Positions 11,548 to 24,366 of a stretch of 64,000 nt of DNA are shown in pieces. Positions within the stretch are counted from its first letter, which is position 1, and each line of letters starts with the position of its first letter. Origin of the DNA: Anagrus nilaparvatae (lineage: Eukaryota > Arthropoda > Insecta > Hymenoptera > Mymaridae). Under the pieces are notes generated by a model. The model had not been told where the DNA came from, searched no databases, and worked only from the letters and a program-made list of their open reading frames with translations. The DNA lies in assembly GCA_022575985.1 (NCBI GenBank), contig JAKSXM010000247.1, forward strand, positions 4,611,501 through 4,675,500, read 5' to 3'. Both the position numbers and the translations under genes were made by a program.

Positions 11548-12374
11548 ATGGGTAGATTTAAATGAAGTGAGGGCGATTTGTATGGTTGGGTCTTCAAAAC
11601 TGCCCCAAAGTGTTTTTTTCTGAAATTACTTCCAAAATAAGTCACCAGCCCAATTTTTTAGCATAATTTTTTTTATTATTGCTGTAAGAAACTTACATTA
11701 GCATGAAAAATTTTTTCCATTTAGGTCCGGATAGGAAATTTCACTATTTTAACATGAAAGCTCTTAAAAACATAAAAAGATATATCTTTATTTAAAATTT
11801 CCCGCATTTAAAACCCAAATTTTTGGTCAGATTTTTGATTGGTCACGTGACTTGGCGGGAAATTTGAAATTTGTAAAAAATGATCTTTTGAAAGCTGCTA
11901 TTTTTTTATCTAGAGCTCCCAAAAAGCAGTGTCCCATCGAAATTTTTTTTTGCCAAAAAATATAAAGTTTAAGGAAAATTTTAAGCCTGGTTAGAAGATT
12001 TTTCACTAATAGGCATTTGAGAAATCGACTTTTGAAAAAAAACAGCCTATCTTAGCGATTTCTCGCGCATGCGCTACTCAAAAAAAATTTTTGACCCCGG
12101 AATCGGATAGTCAGGGAAATTTCCTATCCGGACGTAAAAGGAAAAAATTTTTCATGCTAATATAAGCTTTTTACAGCTAAAAAATAAAAAAAATTATGAC
12201 TCATTTTTCTTAATTTTTTTACAAAAGTCCAAAATATAAAAATGGCTGCCAAAAATCGAGATTTTTGTACTTTTTTTTACTTATTTTTGGTAGTAATTTC
12301 AGAAAAAAATACTTTGGGACAGTTTTGAAGACCCGACCATACAAGTCGCCCTCACTTCATGTAAATCTACCCAT
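11548..12374. mobile_element. Foldback/TIR element, about 0.83 kb
   Basis: Long imperfect terminal repeats run from ATGGGTAGATTTAAATGAAG (11548) and AAGTGAGGGCGA on the left to the complement ending AAATCTACCCAT (12374). The block GTCCGGATAGGAAATTT near 11727 recurs inverted near 12116-12135. No coding sequence. Confidence 0.75.
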
Positions 12375-12521
12375 ATAATAGTGCGTAATATGTAAGCGTT
12401 GTAGCAACAATGAATAAATTGATGCGCGTCATTAAAACTGTAATTACTTTGGTAAAAAATATCGTATATAAAATAATAGTGAAAACCCTAATGAAATTAC
12501 GAATACTATGGTGTAAGTTTT

Positions 12522-13192
12522 TCTATATATTATAAAGTTATAACCGCTGCCGCTGTCGAATGACACCTTTGGGTCATACTGACACTTTTGGGCCAATCTG
12601 ATACTTTTGGGCCATTATGACACTTTTGGGGCACGCAATATGGTACTTTAGGGTCACTCTAACACTTTTGGGCCATTATGACACTTTTGGGGCACGCAAT
12701 ATGGTACTTTTGGGTCACTCTAACACTTTTGGGCCAATCTGACACTTTTGGGCCATTATGACACTTTTGGGGCACGCAATATGGTACTTTTGGGCCATTC
12801 TGACCACAATATGGTACTATTGGGCAAAACCGGACCTTGTGGGTGTAAGTGAACCTTATGGGGTATAATAAAATTTTCCATTTTCTTAGTTATTGACACT
12901 TTTGGGCTAATTTCATACTTGTGGGTCAATAAGATACTACTGGGCAAAACCGGCCCTTGTGGGTCTAAGTGATTTTATTTTTTTTTATTTTTTAGCCGAT
13001 AAATCAATTAATTATAAACCTATTAACGAATTTTAAAATGAAAGAAAAACAATATAATTAATATTTGTAATTGAAAGTAATTATTAAAATTGTATTTAAA
13101 ATTTTACATTTGTTGTTCTCATGACTAACTCACTTTTTCATTCACTCTACGGGGGTTGGTGCGCGAAGCGCGCGGGGGGTGGAGCCCCCTAG
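12522..13192 (+). mobile_element. Short non-autonomous Helitron
   Basis: The 5' end starts TCTATATATTATAAAG. The 3' end has the hairpin GCGCGAAGCGCGC, then GGAGCCCCCTAG, followed by T. These are the TC...CTAG termini with a subterminal hairpin expected of Helitrons. No Rep/helicase frame exists. The interior contains tandem repeats based on the phrase CACTTTTGGGCCA. The same 5' and 3' sequences bound 39974-58935. Confidence 0.85.
12565..12960 (+). repeat. Tandem repeats of 20 and ~90 bp around 'ACTTTTGGGCCA'
   Basis: Short phrases GACACTTTTGGGCCAATCT and GGGGCACGCAATATGGTAC recur many times. A longer period of about 85-90 bp is visible between 12595 and 12800. They lie inside the Helitron. 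Confidence 0.8.
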
Positions 13193-14640
13193 TTATATAT
13201 ATTCATAAAATAAATAAAGCGCAAACTAACACACCTTATATCATTTTCCTGCGGGGATATAACTTGAGTAAAGCATGCTAACGAATCACTCAGACTAATA
13301 ACAAGTATACGCAATAGTTAACATTATAATACGTATCTTAACCCTATGATACACGCCCTTATTTTAGTCAAAAAAATACTTACTATCGCACTTTTGTATT
13401 CAAAGCTTATTACTATATATTAATGTTATAATTTCTGGTTTTAAATGGAGTCACTCAATATTAATTTGCTTTTTTAAATGACATATTTTTAATTAAAATA
13501 GATAATAAAGTATTTTATATTTTATAGAAATTGTATCTTCAAGTTTTGTATTATAGATATAAAAACTGCATATTTTTGCATTTTAATCCTTCTGAATTGA
13601 AACTTAACAAATTAAAGACATTAATTATGTTTATATCATTTTGAATCAGTGATAAAACATCAAATTATTTCTATAAATATTAAGAAAAATAATAAAACGC
13701 GTTATCTTTTATCTAATTTCAACTAAATAGTTGATTTACTCACCCCAGTTCTTTTGAGGCAACCCAAAATTATCGTGTTTACTTTTTTTTTTTAAACAAA
13801 AACAAGATTTATCTTCAAAAGAGGCATGATGTATAATCTACAGTTAATATGGTGAATAATCAATGATCAGGTACTAACTAATTACTCTAAAAATTACCTA
13901 CAATATAAAAAACTTAAAACTGGTTTGTGAACTCAAAATAACAAACATGGAACATGTTTAAATTTATGCCTTAAATCACAGCTAGTAACTAAATACTATT
14001 AAATAAATAGTATTCTAGGATAATGATTAGCATTCATATAAATTTAAGCTGCTAAAATCCTTATTATTCTAGAACCCTTTATCGAACTTCCTAAATTCCT
14101 CCTAAATTACTAAATAAAAATTATTGTAATCCCTAAACCCAGATTATTTTATGTCTTTAAATCAAAAATGTTAAAATAGTTCCATATTAAAATAGTTTTC
14201 TAACAATTTATACCAGATTAAAGTCCAGGCAAGTCCGGGGCAAACTGCTAGTAATACATAAATTCAAAGATATAAATTAAAACAAACCTTTAGCATATTT
14301 TTTGCTATTTTTTCTTATTTCGGAGGTAGTTTTCCCCCTCTTAAAAGAGGATGAATAAATTTTTTATTAGGAAAATGCTTTAAAACACTAATATAAACTT
14401 GAATAAAAATAAATAATCTCTTTATTAGATTTAAAATAAAATATAAAAATTTTTGCTGCTATCTACATTTTTCTTACTTTGGGAGAGCTTTTATATTCTG
14501 TATAAACACCCTCCCCCGAATTTTAGTATACAAAAAAATTTTTACATTTTTGGAGGGTTAGATTGGAGTACCAACAACAAAAGTTAAAAGTACAGTTTTA
14601 AGCGTTAAAATTTACTAATACCAATACTACTACTATAATT
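13193..14640. other. AT-rich DNA, nothing recognised
   Basis: No supported gene. Short similar stretches around 14320-14360 and 14470-14520 (CCCCCTCTT, CACCCTCCCCC) could be a weak inverted pair, but I cannot delimit it. Confidence 0.45.
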
Positions 14641-15008
<368 letters not shown>

Positions 15009-15817
15009 AATTCTGGACTAGAATCTTATTATAACTGCTTCACTTGCTGCTAGTATTATTGTATATCTATTCAGCTGAGTCAAGTCCAAATAAATTAAGT
15101 AAAACACAACAATACAGCAGTATCATCAACTGAAGCTCTATGTTTAAAAAATGAATTTCAGATAATCGCAAAATGGTAGTATGATTAAAATTTTGAAAAG
15201 GTTTAATGTTGTTTATTAAGACACCAATGTCATCTAACTATATTTTTAAATGGTAAATGATTACTGAAGTTTGTGATTGATTTTTATCGTTTATATTTGT
15301 ATTTTGCTAATTTATAGTATAAGATAACATTTTTATACATTTCTATTACTTTTTTTTTAAGCTATTAACAATATACTATTGCTTTAGAATGGTTTTGACA
15401 TGTTTAATAATCTTATTACATCATAAAAATCTTACTTAATTTAAGGATGTTGCTCACCTTTTTTGTTTGAGTACAGATTTTAATAAAAGTTGGTATATAA
15501 CAAGAAAGCATATTAAAAAATACATATTTAAAATTAGAAGATCCTAGGGTGACTCCTTCATTATTAAATAATTAAAAATAATTTTGCTTCTCCAAGCATC
15601 TTATATACGTGATTCTTATGGGACGACATTTTACAATAAAAAATTAAAGTATTTTTTGAGTACAGTTTTTGATAAAAAAATTATAACATATAAAAAACAT
15701 ATCGTAGAATATAATTATTCAATTTATTTTAGACTAGGGTGGTTTGTTTATAACGAAAATTTTATTTATTTAACAATGCTATCGTATAGTTGTGCGCGCG
15801 CAAGGTTCTCGCTTCTA
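15009..15817. other. AT-rich DNA, nothing recognised
   Basis: Open frames here (for example 15584-15874) have no domain, no homologous motif and low-complexity composition. I see no gene. Confidence 0.45.
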
Positions 15818-16354
15818 GACAGAATAAAAATTGTCCTCGAGATAAAATTGTCCTCAGAAAAAAAGTGGGGATAGCGTACGCGTAACGTAGCACGCGATCA
15901 AAATTTAAAATACGGAAGGGCAAACAAGCAATTTTAAGTAAAGGTTATATTTTTTTTTATAAAAATTATAAGAAGTTTATAAATAATTAAGTTATTTATT
16001 TATTTGGAATTATTAATAGGACATGAGTGTTAAATGATTCCTACTTATCAAAAAAAAAGAAAAAAAAAATGTTTGTTTATAAAATAAAGGTTAATTTAAA
16101 AAATCATTCCTTGATCATATTAGCCTCTAATCAAATTGTGAAAAGATATGTGAACATTTTTTTATTTGTGTACAAAAATATTTATAATAATTATAAATTT
16201 TTTTTAAATTTTAAATTACAGTTTTGGAAGACTTGTATGTTAACTTGATGTCGCATATAAACAAAACCTTTTTGGATACCATCAGTACTACTTGTTATAA
16301 AAGATGCAATGAAAGAAAAATACTTTGAATTTGATTGCTAGATGCTATTCCAGC

Positions 16355-17080
16355 AGTGGTTACAATGTCCAGGTATTAAAGCGAGTTGACATTTGGTCAT
16401 CTCAGCTTGGAACTTGTGTTAAATCAAGTGCAATAAAGCTGTGAACGGTCTTAAAAGTGCTAACGTCACTTCTGAACATTGTAAATACAATTTGTAAATA
16501 CACTTATACTTGATATCTCATATAAACTATAAACCTTTTTGGATACATTTTACGTTTGATTGCTAGATGATATTCCAGCAGTGGTTATAATGTCCAGGTA
16601 TCAAAGCGAGTTGACATTTGGTCATCTTAGCTTGGAGCATGTGTTAAATCAAATGCAACAAAGCTGTAAATGGTCTTAAAAGTGCTAACGTCACTCCTGA
16701 ACATTGTAAAAATATTATAATTGTGCCTTTGTTCAAATATTTTGAAAACAAACTTAGGTCATTTGCTTTGCTGTTACAAATATGTAATACAGATAAAAAT
16801 ATTGCTCGCTTTCTATGAAATTGGAGTCAAAGATATGTTGCAGTATTAAAATAATTAACAGAAAGGATATTTAGCACCAAAATCTAAAAAATGTATTAAA
16901 TAATAAAATTTTAAACATTTTACTCTTTGCAAATTATGTGTGATTTAGTGATTCCAGATAAATATATTGCTCGATTTCTATCAAATAGGAGTTAAAGATA
17001 TGTAGCAGTATAAAAATAATTAATAGAAAGGATATTTACCACCAAGGTCTAAAAAATGTATTATAAAATAAAATGTTAAT
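16355..17080. repeat. Left-arm repeat units with 'CCAGGTATCAAAGCGAGTTGACATTTGG'-type phrase
   Basis: Units of about 230-250 bp start near 16340 and 16550 (ATTCCAGCAGTGGTTA) and recur inverted near 21400-21850. They are tandem duplications within the foldback arms. Confidence 0.7.
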
Positions 17081-17099
17081 CCTGCTAGATGGATCACGA

Positions 17100-17465
17100 T
17101 GAACTTAGCTTTTTTCGAAAAAAAATGGGCAAATTTTTAAACATAGAAACAAAAGTTTTAAATAGTGTACCCGAGGGTTTTTGGGTGTGTTAAAACCGAA
17201 TCTGGTACTCAAATTTCGAAATTCAAAATGGCGGACTAAAAATTGACCAATTTTCGAAAAAAAATTGGCATATTTTAACAAATAGAGAAAAAAGTTTTAA
17301 AGAGTGTATCCTGAGGTTTCCGGGTGTGCTAAAACTGAATCTGGAACTCAAATTTCGATAATCAAAATAGCGGACTCAAAATTGGCAAATTTTCGAAAAA
17401 AAAATAGAAAATTTTTAAAAATTGAAACAAAAGTTTTAAAGAGTGTACCCGGGGGTTTTTGGGTG
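17100..17465. repeat. ~145 bp tandem units, left arm
   Basis: Two to three units with TTTTCGAAAAAAAA, AAAGAGTGTACCCG and GGCGGACT. The inverted counterpart at 20235-20900 has about five units. Confidence 0.75.
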
Positions 17466-17564
17466 TCCACTATATAATAATTACTCATACAATAATAACT
17501 CATACAGCGTAGTCATTAAATAAAACCTGCTCATTCAAAAACTTGGAACCTAAAATATCTCACC

Positions 17565-18670
17565 TAAACGTTAGACCTTAAACCTACAAAAACTTACCTA
17601 CACGTTAGACGTTAAACCTTCTATAACCTACCTACACGTTAGACTTTAAACCTACTATAACCTACTAACACGTTAGACGTTAAACCTACTATAACCTACC
17701 TACACGTTAGACTTTAAACCTACTATAACCTACCTACACGTTAGACCTGAAACCTACAATAACCTACCTACACGTTAGACCTTAAACCTACAATAACCTA
17801 CCTACAAGTTAGACGTTAAACCTACTATAACCTACCTACACGTTAGACGTTAAACCTACTATAATTTACCTACACGTTAGACATTATACCTGCTATAATC
17901 TACCTAAACGTTAGACCTTAAACCTAAAAAACCTAGCTACACGATAGACATTAAACCTACTATAACCTACCTACACGTTAGACCTTAAGCCTACTATATC
18001 CTACCTACACGTTAGACTTTAAACCTACAATTACCTACCTACTCGTTAGACGTTAAACCTACTATAACCTACCTACACGTTAGACGTTAAACCTACTATA
18101 ACCTACCTAGACGTTAGACGTTATATCTGCTATAACCTACCTAAACGTTAGACCTTAAACCTAAAAAAACCTAGCTACACGTTAGACGTTAAACCTACTA
18201 TAACCTACCTACACGTTAGACCTTAAGCCTACTATATCCTACCTACACGTTAGACTTTAAACCTACAATTACCTACCTACTCCTTAGACGTTAAACCTAC
18301 TATAATCTACCTACACGTTAGACTTTAAACATACAATTACCTACCTATTTGTTAGACGTTAAACCTACTATAACCTACCTACACGTTAGACCTTAAGCCT
18401 TCCAAAACCTACCTACACGTTAGACCTTAAACCTACATAAACCTTTCTACACGTTAGACCTTAAACCTACAAAAACCTACCTACACGTTAGACGTTAAAC
18501 CCACTATAACCTACCTACACGTTAGACTTTAAAATTACTATAACCTACCTACACGTTAGACCTTAAACCTACAATAATCTATCTACACGTTATAGACCTC
18601 AAACTTACTATAACATACCTAAATGCTGGACCTTAAACATACTATTACCGACCTACACGTTAGCCCTTAA
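17565..18670 (+). repeat. Satellite-like tandem array, ~35 bp unit
   Basis: About 30 copies of a unit with consensus ACCTACCTACACGTTAGAC followed by STTAAACCTACTATA. Unit edges drift by substitutions and small indels. The array occupies the core of the 6.6 kb foldback. Confidence 0.95.
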
Positions 18671-18677
18671 ACTCAGG

Positions 18678-19303
18678 TAGGATATATTGTTATTTCATTG
18701 ATCATTTAATTGATACAATACTTTATTAACTATAGTTAATACATACATTCATATACACACCAGCGCCTGTAGGATATAGTTAGTTAGTTAGTTATTCGTG
18801 AGAGATATTAAGAACTTGCTTATGATCTCTTGTGTTATTTTAAGATAGATTTTTTTAATATTTATTTATTAAGATAGATTTTTTTAGTGTGAGTGTACGT
18901 GTTTGTGTAATGTGTGAGTATTTTTTATTTAAGATTGATTTTGTTTTTTTTTTAAGATAGATTTATTAAGATATATTTTGCGTAAGTGTATCTGTTTGTG
19001 TGAATGTTTTTTATTAGCGATGTACCTATGGTCCAGGAGGTACGCTACCTCTCCCAATCCCCGCGCCTCTTAAAGTGCCCCGGAAGCACTTCGGACTGCG
19101 TTATCTACATTACGCCTTAATTTAACATTATGCGGATGCCTCACTCCTAAAGCACTGATGGAAATAATTTTAGAGTTTTATCTTATCAGAAAAAAAGCTA
19201 CAATTATTTTTTGTCCAAAGCTGGGCGCGAACCCCCAACCTATAGGTTGAAGAGCGAGCGCGCTACCGACTGAGCAATCAATGCTCTTCCTCTAGGATAT
19301 ATT
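18678..19303 (-). mobile_element. SINE-like insertion with tRNA-derived head and target duplication
   Basis: The 11-bp direct repeat TAGGATATATT occurs at 18678-18688 and 19293-19303. Just inside the right copy, on the minus strand, is a tRNA-like head (19210-19290) with TTGCTCAGTCGGTAGCGC (A box) and GGGTTCGCGCCC (B box). A GTTAGTTAGTTAG simple repeat near the other end (18779-18794) fits a SINE tail. At about 600 bp it is long for a SINE. Confidence 0.6.
19210..19290 (-). other. tRNA-like head (pol III A and B boxes)
   Basis: Minus strand: GATTGCTCAGTCGGTAGCGC and, about 25 bases later, GGGGGTTCGCGCCCAGC. This is strongly tRNA-like, with a probable CTTCAA-type anticodon loop. It could be a decayed tRNA gene, but the flanking direct repeat favours a SINE head. 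Confidence 0.6.
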
Positions 19304-19429
19304 ACATACTAGATTACCGCGGGACGTGTATGAGACTGAGCGAAGCCACAGAAAATTTATAGATTTATCGGTTTTTCTAAACCTAAAAAATCTCTGGTTA
19401 ATATATAAACTATTTTTTTTTTCAAGAAT

Positions 19430-19930
19430 GTTGTTTCGCTATTTTGGAAAATCAGAAAATATTTAAGGGTGAAAAATGAAAATTTTGATTTAAGAAATCG
19501 TATTTTTCAACCTCAAAAACCCCCAGGTAATGTAGAAACTTTTTTTCTTCAAGTTTTTCAATCCGCTATCTTGGAAAATTGGAAAATTTGTTGGGTTGAA
19601 AAATTGAATATTTTCCACCTAAAATTCATTTTTCCCGCCCTAAAAAACCCCCTTGTAATGTTAAAAGTTGGTTTTTTTAAGTTTAATGGTCCGCCATCTT
19701 GGAAAATCGGAAAATTTGTTGGGTTGAAAAATTGAATATTTTTCACTCAAAATTCATTTTTCTCGCCTTTAAAAACCCCCTTGTAATGTGAAAAGTTGAT
19801 TTTTACAAGTTTTTCAATCCGCCATCTTGGAAAATCGGAAAATATGTTGGGTTAAAAAGTTAAAAATTTTATTCATAAAAATTTTTTTTTCAACCTTGAA
19901 TACCCCTAGGTAATGTGAAAAGTTCTTTTT
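19430..19930. repeat. ~118 bp tandem units with CCGCCATCTTGGAAAATCGG
   Basis: About four units, each containing TCAATCCGCCATCTTGG and AAAACCCCCTTGTAATG. They are clearly related to the units in the 8201-10258 foldback. Open frames across them (19469-19735 and its reverse) are repeat artefacts. Confidence 0.8.
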
Positions 19931-20234
19931 TATTCGTAAATATCGAAACTTTCAATATTAAAATGAGAGATATTTTAGGTTCCAAGTTTTTGAACGAGCA
20001 GGTTTTATTTAACGACTACGCTGTATGAGTTGTAATTATTAACTAGTGGATAAGCTGATTATCTTGGGTATAAGGATTTAGCTTTAGACAAGTGAAATCA
20101 GGCTTGTGTCTTTGACAATAGCTTTTATTTAAAAATTCATGTGATAATGATCATTTGACATTTAATGACTGTAAATATTTTTTCATATAATCAACGATAC
20201 TATTGTTTTATTTTTTAATTTTAACAATTTTTTT

Positions 20235-20900
20235 TTGAAAATTGGCCAATTTTGAGTCCGCCATTTTGAATCTCTAAATTTGAGTTCCAGAATTGGTTTT
20301 AGCACACCCAAAAATCCCCGGGTACACTCTTTAAAACGCTTTTGTTTCAATTTTTTAAAATTTTCTCATTTTTTTTCTCGAAAATTGGCTAATTTTGAAT
20401 CCGCTATTTTGAATATCGAAATTTGAGTTCCAGATTCAATTTTAGCACACCCGGAAACCCCAGGGTACACTCTTTAAATCTTTTGTTTCTATTTTTAAAA
20501 ATTTTCTAATTTTTTTTCGAAAATTGGCCAATTTTGAGTCCGCTATTTTGAATATCGAAATTTGAGTTCCAGATTCAGTTTTAGCACACCCAAAAATCCC
20601 AGGGTACACTCTTTAAATCTTTTGTTTCTATTTTTTAAAATATGCCCATTTTTTTCTCGAAAATTGGCCAATTTTGAGTCCGCCGTTTTGAATTTCGAAA
20701 TTTGAGTTCCAGATTCAGTTTTAGCACACCTGGAAACCCCAGGGTACACTCTTTAAAACTTTTGTTTCTATGTTTAAAAATTTGCCCATTTTTTTCGAAA
20801 ATTGGCTTTTGAGTCCGCCATTTAGAATTTCAAAATTTGAGTTCCAGATTCGATTTTTGCACACCCAAAAACCCCCAGGTACACTCTTAAAACCTTCTTT
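20235..20900. repeat. ~145 bp tandem units, right arm
   Basis: About five units with TTTTGAGTCCGCCATTTTGAA, TTTGAGTTCCAGATTC and GGGTACACTCTTTAAA. They are the inverted counterpart of 17100-17465. The minus-strand frame at 20749-20543 is an artefact of them. Confidence 0.8.
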
Positions 20901-22469
20901 TTTAAGTTCTTGTTTTTTTTGGTAGAAGTACGCAGAAGAGCTCGCTTCATAAAAAAATTAGAGCTAAGTTCATCGTGATCCATCTAGCAGGATTAACATT
21001 TTATTTTATAGTACATTTTTTAGACCTTGGTGGTAAATATTCTTTCTATTAATTATTTTTATACTGCTACATATCTTTAACTCCAATTTAATAGAAAGCG
21101 AGCAATATATTTATCTGGAATCACTAAATCACACATAATTTGCAAAGAGTAAAATGTTTAAAATTTTATTATTTAATACATTTTTTAGATTTTGGTGCTA
21201 AATATCCTTTCTGTAAATTATTTTAATACTGCAACATATCTTTGACTCCAATTTCATAGAAAGTGAGCAATATTTTTATCTGAATTACATATTTGTAAAA
21301 GCAAAACAAAGGACGTAGTAGTTTCTTTTCAAAATATTTGAACAAAGGCACAATGTTAATATTTTTACAATATTCAGAAGTGACGTTAGCACTTTTAAGA
21401 CCATTCACAGCTCTGTCGCATTTGATTTAACACATTTTCCAAGCTGAGATGACCAAATGTCAATTCGCTTTGATACCTGGACATTATAATCACTGTAATC
21501 ACTAAATCACACATAATTTGCAAAGAGTAAACATATCTTTGACTCCAATTTAATGGAAAGCCAGACATATTTTTATCTGGATTACATATTTGTAACAGCA
21601 AAGCAAAGGGCGTAATAGTTTGTTTTCAAAATATTTGAACAAAGGCACAATTTTAATATTTTTAGAATGTTCAGGAGAGATGTTAGCACTTTTAAGACCA
21701 TTGACAGCTTTGCCGCACTTGATTTAAAACATGTTCCAAGCTGAGATGACCAAATGTCAACTCGCTTTGATACCTGGACATTGTAACCACTGCTGGAATA
21801 GCATCTAGCAATTAAATTCAAAGTATTTTTCATTAATTGCATCTTATATAACAAGTAGTACTGATGGTATCCAAAAAGGTTTAGTTTATATGTGACATCA
21901 AGTATAATTGTATTTACAAATTATTTTTATCATACAAGTCTTTCAAAACTGGAATATAAAATTTTAAAAAAATTTTAATTTAATAAAAATATTTTTGTAT
22001 ACAAATAAAAAAATGTTCACATATACGATACCTTTTCACAATATGATCAGATCAGCAAATTATTTCTTATTAATTCACCATTATTTTATAAACAAACATT
22101 TTTTTTTTATTTTTGATAAGCAGGAGATATGTAACACTAATGTCCTATTAATAATTCCAAATTTATAAATTACTTAATTATTTATAAACTTTTTATAATT
22201 AATTAAAATCCATATGATATATGACCAGACATCTCCATTCAGTAGATTTTATAAAAAAAATATAACCTTTACTTAAAATTGCTTGTTTGTCCTTCCGTAT
22301 TTTAAATTTTAATCGCGCGCTACGTTACGCGTCCGCTATCCCCACTTTTTTTCTGAGGACAATTTTATCTCGAGGACAATTTTTATTCTGTCCTATAGTA
22401 ATATGATAGAAAGAGAGAGAGAGTAATAGTTTCTTATTCCTATTATTCCCAGCTTGGTAGTTATCATCC

Positions 22470-22952
22470 TTAAGGACGTATCTCAGTGAATTGAAAGAGA
22501 GAGAGGTCTTTTCGGACCTCTTTCTCTCTCTCGCGAGTCTTGTATAAGAAATCCCAAAATGTTTTTGTTTATATTTATGTAAATAAACATCTAGGAGCTC
22601 TGAAATTTTTTCTACGAGTTTTTATAATAATAAATTATATTTTAACCAAATATTATCAAAATCTATTTTGTAAATTTTTTTTTGGAAGCCTTTAAAATCT
22701 CTTACGTGAAATATGCATGTAATTTAATAAGTACGTATTGTAAAAAATTTACAGAACAGATATTGATAATATTTGGTTAAAATATAATTTATTATTATAA
22801 AAACCCATAAAAAAAATTTCAGAACTCCTAGATGTTTATTTACATAAATATAAACAAAAACATTTTGAAATTTCTTATACAAAACTCGTGAGAGAAAGAA
22901 AGAGGTCCGAAAATCTCTCTCTCACTTTCCCCCCACTGAGGTACGTCCTTAA
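22470..22952. mobile_element. TTAA-terminated foldback, 483 bp
   Basis: The ends TTAAGGACGTA and TACGTCCTTAA are followed by matching arms (GAGAGAGAGG, GTTTATATTTATGTAAATAAACATCTAGGAG and its inverse), with the centre near 22710. No coding capacity. The TTAAGGACG start is shared with 40585-41314. Confidence 0.85.
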
Positions 22953-23700
22953 AGCAGGAACAATAACTACTATCCTAAATTTGGTAGTAGATAAAAGTAG
23001 ACATTTTTCCAACTGGGTACAAGAAGAAGAGATAAAGACAGGCATAGTACCCTTCTAAATTATTTATGTTTTATTATCTTTTATTTATGATCTTGAAAAA
23101 CCTGCCTTATTAAGACTGCTAACAACTGTATATCTTTGCCTCGTGCCATATATTTTGCTGTATTCTTCCACCTTGGACCTTCCCACCTTGAATTATTTTA
23201 AGGAAATTTTATTTTGAGTTACTTAATTTTCTTTTTAAAAACTTTTTCACCCCAAATATTATCTGAAAATATCTCATATTATTATCTGAAATTTACCAAG
23301 TCATTAAAACCTGAACCTCAAAGTTTAAACTTATTTCAAAGAAATCATTCCAAAGAAATGTTGAATTAGGTTATTAAATGAGTTATATAATGAACTTTTT
23401 TCACCCAAATTATTATCTGAAATTTATCGAAATAAATTCTCAAAAATATGCATTAAACAAAACAGAAGACACAAAAAATTTACATAGTTCATATCAAAAG
23501 TTAATCAATGTTCTTGTAAAATACAGTTTTATTTTATGCTAGAAAACATTCTTATCAATGCATAGATGCCACATTTGTATTGATTTATAATATGCATCAC
23601 ATGTGCGAGTACAGACACTACCTAAATTAATCTATCTAACAAAACACATTGAATGTAGCTGTTAGCTAAGTACAGATGTATATAATAAATATAGAATTTT
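22953..23700. other. AT-rich DNA, nothing recognised
   Basis: A phrase TTATTATCTGAAATTTA recurs near 23278 and 23411, suggesting a weak local duplication. No gene is seen. Confidence 0.45.
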
Positions 23701-23799
23701 TTTTTTGTTTTGTTTTTTTTTTATTTTTTTTTTTTTTTAATAATTATGTATAAAAAAAATATTCTTTTTTTTTTTTATTTATGTAAGTGCGCAATGCGA

Positions 23800-24105
23800 T
23801 TCATAGAATCTTATACACCGTGGACTACAGCACTCGAAGTAGTGAATTCCGTCCTTTTATTACCCATCCCACCCATTTTGCCCCCAACAGAATTCAGACA
23901 TCGAGAGCTATGGTCCTTGGGCTACAGATCCTGGAGTTTCCTTTCCCCGATATATGAAAGCCCCAACTGCAGGATCTGTAGTCCGTTGAGCGGTAGCAGC
24001 CGACTTTTGATAGAAGTGCTCGCATTTGCCCGGACTTTTTTGTATTTTTTTGGTGGACTTTCGTCCAATTTTTTGTGTCCGTGAGTAAAGGAAAACTACC
24101 AAAAC
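23800..24105. other. Moderate-GC segment with a 13-bp dyad, unrecognised
   Basis: The composition is richer in GC than its surroundings. CTACAGATCCTG (23930) pairs with GCAGGATCTGTAG across 34 bases. Both strands are open here, but no domain is recognisable. It may be part of an unidentified repeat. Confidence 0.4.
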
Positions 24106-24249
24106 CTTACTCGAGTACAGACGGTTACTTTAAGTCAGATTATCAAGATAATTTTTTAGTGAGCAAGCTTCGAACGTCGAATTATCTTTCAAATCATCCT
24201 TATTTCACCTCCCGAACATCGTGAACACTTTTATATTAAAAAAAGTGGA

Positions 24250-24366
24250 ATATATAGGCAGGATTCGAGGTGGTCACCAATCCAAGTATAAGCCGCGCGC
24301 CGCGCTGCTTAACCTGTACAGTCACCGCCTTCGAACCACTACCGACATACCACGGTGCCGGTCTGT
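24250..24366 (-). other. 5S rRNA-like sequence, degenerate
   Basis: The minus strand reads GTTAAGCAGCGCGGC, then TATACTTGGATTGGTGACCACC, in the order and spacing of eukaryotic 5S rRNA. There the corresponding segments are ATTAAGCAGC and TAGTACTTGGATGGGTGACC, the internal pol III control region. The 5' half is much more diverged. It is likely a 5S pseudogene or the head of a 5S-derived SINE. Confidence 0.6.

Larger units (their letters stand above)
15818..22392. mobile_element. Large foldback element, 6.6 kb, with satellite-bearing core
   Basis: The ends GACAGAATAAAAATTGTCC (15818) and the complement (to 22392) begin long arms, roughly 1.75 kb on the left (to about 17570) and 2.4 kb on the right (from about 19958). 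Shared landmarks include GGACAATTTTATCTC, GCTAGATGGATCACGATGAA and the GAACGAGCAGGTTTTATTTA block. The arms differ in length because internal tandem units were gained or lost. The core holds a ~35 bp satellite, a SINE-like insertion and ~120 bp repeats. No transposase frame is visible. Confidence 0.8.

Noticed and set aside
12522..13192. CRISPR-like array in the ACTTTTGGGCCA repeats
   Set aside because: Eukaryotic context, no constant repeat/spacer geometry; these are Helitron-internal tandem repeats.
15584..15874. 96-codon plus-strand frame
   Set aside because: No recognisable motif; its end runs into the foldback terminus, so it is probably chance.
19469..19735. Frame in CCGCCATCTTGG repeats (and its reverse)
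   Set aside because: Open on both strands because the repeat unit length keeps the frame; not a gene.
23710..24084. 124-codon frame
   Set aside because: Begins in a T-run (poly-Phe) and overlaps an equally open reverse frame; no domain.
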